Part shown: positions 60,239 through 64,000 of the stretch, piece by piece | How the letters are laid out: every line of letters starts with the position of its first letter | How positions within the stretch are numbered: the stretch's first letter is position 1 | Assembly (NCBI GenBank): GCA_032629725.1 | Contig: JAFEVB010000027.1 | Coordinates: 434,001-498,000 of the forward strand | DNA: 64,000 nt | Direction: 5' to 3' | Origin: Gremmenia infestans | Taxonomy: Eukaryota; Ascomycota; Leotiomycetes; Helotiales; Hamatocanthoscyphaceae | The notes under the pieces: model-generated | What the model saw: only the letters and a program-made list of their open reading frames with translations | Told to the model about the DNA's origin: nothing | The model's database searches: none | Program-made: the position numbers and the translations under genes

Positions 60239-62711
60239 ATGGCTGGAAAAAGGCTCCTGGATTTGGCTGCTATCTTCAATGCCTCCCGAGGCGTTGCGCA
60301 GAAGCATGTCGCCTTGAGGACAAGACAGGTCGATGTGTACAATCGGACCTCGACGTTAGCCCGAGCAGTGCGAAACCAGACCGATAGGATCACGGAGACT
60401 GTCAAAGCTGCTTCATTCCTTGCTTCGCGTTTGAATGAGGATGCGCCGTCGTGGGCTTCGGATGCTGCAGACGAAAGGAAAACTGCGTTCTCGCATGATG
60501 GGGAACCGATTCCTAGGAAGGAAACCACGGAAGGAGAGCCGGCTGCGGGTGTGAAAAGTGGTTTAGAGCAGGACCACCATTATGATAGGTTGCCGGTCAA
60601 TTCTCCCTTAGACCCTCCGCCAGAGGGGGATTTGGAGATTCAGCAGGAGAAAGCGGATCGTTATCCTCTTCCTGACGGAACTATACCCCCAGCCGAAGTA
60701 GACGAAAGAGCCGCCCCAATAGATGACGATGTTGTTCCGATACGACCTCAAGATGAACCGCATAAGAAGCCATTAAAAAATGAGGGTCTCGAGCCTGCCT
60801 CCTCCGGCGCTTCCACAATTCCCATTCCTGACAAAAAGCCGCTTTCTTCAAGGTCAGCAAGGGTGGCACAGCGGAATTCCGAGTTTCAAATACCATTGAA
60901 GACTGCAGATGCCTATGATGGTTCAAGCACGCCTCTACGGGAAGGTCACGATGAAGAGACATTCAATAAACGCTCAACCCATACTTCACCAGAATTGTCT
61001 TCCTTACCGCGAGTCAAGATCCCAAAATACCCTTCAAATACTCAAGGACCGGCAAATACGACATTGAATTCAGATACATTTTATACTGGGAGTCCGCAGT
61101 CAGCAGTATACCCTGAGGAGGAAGAAATTCCCGAAGGTGTCAATATAGCTGTTTTTCATAGTTCGAAGACTGCTAGATCACTCGGCGGGAGAATACAAGA
61201 AGGGAGGGTTGGTCTTGGAAACTCGCAGCCTTCAAGTTCCCCAAAGGACGAGATCGATGAATTAGCCAAAGAAATATCTCAAGAGGCCGATAAACATAGT
61301 AAGGTGATATTTGCCAGAGTTGAAAGTTGAATATCTACTGATTACTGACAGTGATTAGGTTGAAGCAAGCCCCGAAGCACCACCTTATGAGTTGAGGGAA
61401 TCAAAAGTTCCATCTTCGAGGCTAGGGAGGATTTGGAATTATGGTGGCCTTGCTGCTGGTATGTTCGGCGGAGCAATCAGCGAAGGTATCCGTCGTGTTG
61501 GTGGAAGTGGAGGAGAGGGCTCTTATATGCTCAGTGCAGGCAACATGGAGCGACTTGTAACCAAGTTATCTCGCATGAGGGGTGCAGCTTTGAAATTGGG
61601 TCAGATGATCAGCTTCCAGGATTCCAAAATGCTCCCTGCACCGATCCAAGAAGTGTTACAGAGAGTACAGGACCGTGCAGATTATATGCCTCCTTCTCAG
61701 CGCGACAAAGTTCTCACTGCCAATCTTGGATCCGAATGGCGAGAGCTCTTCTCTAGCTTTGACGAGAAGCCCATCGCCGCTGCGTCTATAGGACAGGTTC
61801 ACAAAGCTGTACTGAAGTCTAATGGAGCTCCAGTCGCCGTAAAAGTCCAATATCCTGGCGTCGCAGACTCAATCGATTCTGATCTCAACAACTTAGCCAC
61901 TCTGCTTACCGCATCACGGCTTTTGCCAAAAGGCCTGTTCCTCGACAAGACAATAGCCAACGCTCGGACTGAATTAGCCTGGGAATGTGACTACATCCGG
62001 GAAGCAGAATGTGGTCAACGCTTCCAGGAACTACTCGCCGACGAAGAAGACGTTTTCGTTGTGCCCAAAGTTTATTTGGAAGCATCAGGAAAACAGGTTC
62101 TCACTATGGAATTCTTAGATGGTGTGGGAGTCACGAGAGTGAAGAGCTTTACGCAGGAGCAGAGAGACTGGATCGGAACCCAGATTCTCCGCCTTTGCCT
62201 ACGCGAAATCACAGAGTTCAAATACATGCAGACAGATCCTAATTGGACCAACTTTTTATACAACGCTCAGACAAACAAGCTGGAACTCCTGGATTTTGGT
62301 GCTTCTAGGGAGTACCTAGAAGAGTTTATCAAACGATATACGACGTTACTAGCGGCGGCTTCTGTATCGGACAGAAAAACAGTCACAGATCTCTCTATCG
62401 AATTAGGATATCTGACTGGACTTGAGTCGAAGTCAATGTTGGATGCACATATAGCATCTATACTTACTCTTGCTGAACCGTTCTTGGAATCGTCACCTGA
62501 GATATATGATTTTAAAGACCAGACGATCACGGAGAGAGTCAAGGCATTGATTCCGGTGATGATTCGTGAAAGATTAGCTCCGCCTCCCGAGGAGACTTAT
62601 AGCTTGCACAGGAAGCTCAGTGGAGCCTTCTTACTTTGTGCTAGGCTGGGAAGTCGTGTACGATGCCGGGAGATGTTTAAGACTAGCATGGAAAAGGCTA
62701 ATGTTCTGTAA
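60239..62711 (+). CDS. COQ8: Coq8/ABC1 atypical kinase for coenzyme Q (805 aa)
   Basis: Two exons: 60239-61303 and 61359-62711, with a 55-bp intron in phase 0. A mitochondrial-type N-terminus (MAGKRLLDLAAIFNASRG, basic and no acids) is followed by about 370 low-complexity residues. Then the ABC1/UbiB core: KxGQ at 434-437 (KLGQ), the Ala-rich loop AAAS at 495-498 replacing a P-loop, Lys517 in AVKVQYP, DPNW at 648-651 (TDPNWTNFLY) and DFG at 667-669. COQ8/ADCK3 is a matrix-facing ATPase/kinase-like protein that supports the CoQ biosynthetic complex. The N-terminal extension exceeds yeast Coq8 (501 aa) but is not unusual for filamentous fungi. It ends 91 bp from the convergent RRP36. Confidence 0.95.
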
Positions 62712-62801
62712 GATATGCCGAGCAGAGCTGTACATCACGTTGTAGTAATAAATCACATCTCAACGATCCTGTAGTCTTGAAATTTGCCCTTGTTCTCGTA
62801 C

Positions 62802-63754
62802 CTACTCCCCAGTAGCTCTTCTCGCAACCGGCATCTTTTTCTTCTCCTTCCCCTCGACCTTCTTTCTTCTCCTCTCAATAACCCTATCCAGCTTCTTCCC
62901 CTTCAAGTCCCCAAACGTATCCACAAGCACCCTCTTATCAACCTCCTTCTGCTTCAAATAGTAAGGCTGCTTGCCCTGTTTAACCAGCTCTTTCTCCTCC
63001 TTCCGGTGCCTCTCCAGCACAGCCTCCTCCCTTTCCCTCCTCTCCCGCGCCTTCTTCCGATTCTCCATTGCCCCCAGCGCCCGCTTCATCTTCTCCTTCT
63101 GCTCCTCATCCTTCTCCTTCCGAATCGCCCCCCTGAGCTCCTTCATCTCGTCCTCCCTATAATCCTCCAGAAACCCATACGCCTTCCTCACCCTCGCCTC
63201 GTCGACCGGCGGCCCAGTCACAGGCTCAAACCTCGGATCCCGCACATCGCGCTTCAGCACCGGGATTACTTCGCGTTTCCGCGACACGGCTTTCTTGGAG
63301 GATATCTCGGTGGGGGCGTGTTTGCTGCTGCGTCCAAAATCGCGGCGGTCGGCTCGTCCGGCTTTCCGTTCCAGAGCTTCGTTGTTGGCCCAGCCGTCCG
63401 AGGGCATGGGGATGGCGGGGCGTTTTTTCTTGGAGCCCGAGAGGGATTCTGAGGCTTTGGCAAGGGCGCCGAAGGAAATTGATTCAGCGGCTTCGGGCTC
63501 TGATTCTTCATCTTCATCTTCTGAGGACGAGGGGTTTGACTATATAGTCGTTAGAATCGTTTTCGACTTGGCTTTCAGAGATGGATAAATACCTCGTCAT
63601 TTGAGTCTTGGTCTTCTGGATCTGAATGCTCCTCTGAGTTCAGAGCGGGGTTGTCTGATGTGGATTCTTCTTCAATCTCCGCACTGGGTTCCCTTCTAGC
63701 TCTCACTCGTCTTTTCAGGACATCATCTAAGGCCTTTCGCTTGATTGAAGACAT
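62802..63754 (-). CDS. RRP36: ribosome biogenesis protein Rrp36 (299 aa)
   Basis: Two exons: 63754-63593 and 63539-62802, with a 53-bp intron in phase 0. The N-terminus is acidic (MSSIKRKALDDVLKRRVRAR, then EIEEESTSDN). The conserved part reads VIPVLKRDVRDPRFEPVTG, KAYGFLEDYREDEMKELR, KQPYYLKQKEVDKRVLV and DRVIERRRKKVEGKEKKKMP. This is the RRP36/DUF947 family, a nucleolar small-subunit processome factor needed for early cleavages of pre-rRNA. A long charged coiled coil runs from about 180 to 250. Length is typical. Confidence 0.94.
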
Positions 63755-64000
63755 GTTGGGGTGTTTGTGTTTACTGAATGAAAATTGATTTTCAAATTGC
63801 CTTTCTTGCAGCCTCGGAATTTTATTGCCCATGCTAGTCTGGATATGGAAATAGTGGAGGCGGTGAGGTGAATCTTAAAGGGAAAGAAAATCGGTAGCCT
63901 TGTGAGTTTCTTCAATAATATTTTATGATAAGGAATGAATGACTCTCCTCATGTTCCGCCCTCAATTCACTTTTCGCTTGGTACGGTACACTTCTGCAAA
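63755..64000. other. RRP36 promoter side, window edge
   Basis: Upstream of RRP36. The last 246 bp show no gene. Confidence 0.5.

Overview
The window looks like a chromosome segment of a filamentous ascomycete (Pezizomycotina, most likely a Leotiomycete). Genes are spaced at several kb, with short introns of 44-180 bp. Donors are mostly GTAAGT/GTATGT-like, branch sites are CTAAC-like and acceptors are CAG/TAG. Gene content is fungal: Zn2Cys6 regulators, an ATR1-type MFS transporter and the wall/GPI enzyme Smp3. The lineage below Pezizomycotina is my inference. I reconstructed exons by eye, checking the phase of every junction.

Layout. From 1 to 7.7 kb the sequence is gene-poor: one small Cys-rich gene (4326-4571), microsatellites and a near-perfect 29-bp inverted repeat (3676-3757). 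From 7.7 to 19.5 kb lie a divergent 14-3-3-like protein, a Lys/Gln-rich Myb/SANT-like protein, a small secreted Cys-rich protein, ribosomal protein uL1 (L10a) and a DHA2/ATR1-like MFS transporter. From 21.4 to 32.6 kb lie Smp3 (GPI mannosyltransferase 4), Skp1, Arl1 and a clade-3-type catalase with a possible peroxisomal signal. From 32.9 to 40.7 kb lie a Zn2Cys6 transcription factor with a one-base frameshift in a C7 run, a tiny one-TM protein, an unresolved acidic ORF and a large WD40-like protein. From 41.8 to 53.6 kb there is an accessory-looking stretch: an 11-exon amino-acid permease, an atypical zinc-cluster regulator, a TetX-like FAD monooxygenase, an arylamine N-acetyltransferase and a decayed DUF7726-like gene. 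From 55.4 to 63.8 kb there is a compact housekeeping block: a Pop8-like RNase P/MRP subunit, Ppt1/PP5, Ess2 (DGCR14), Coq8 and Rrp36.

How it works together. Most genes are independent housekeeping units: ribosome biogenesis and RNA processing (uL1, Pop8, Rrp36, Ess2), SCF ubiquitin ligase (Skp1), Golgi traffic (Arl1), GPI anchors (Smp3), coenzyme Q (Coq8), peroxide removal (catalase) and dephosphorylation (Ppt1). The best candidate for a small functional group is 41.8-52.1 kb (permease, regulator, flavin monooxygenase, NAT), which together would fit uptake and detoxification of an aromatic amine or similar xenobiotic. No rRNA, tRNA, CRISPR array or intact transposon was recognised.
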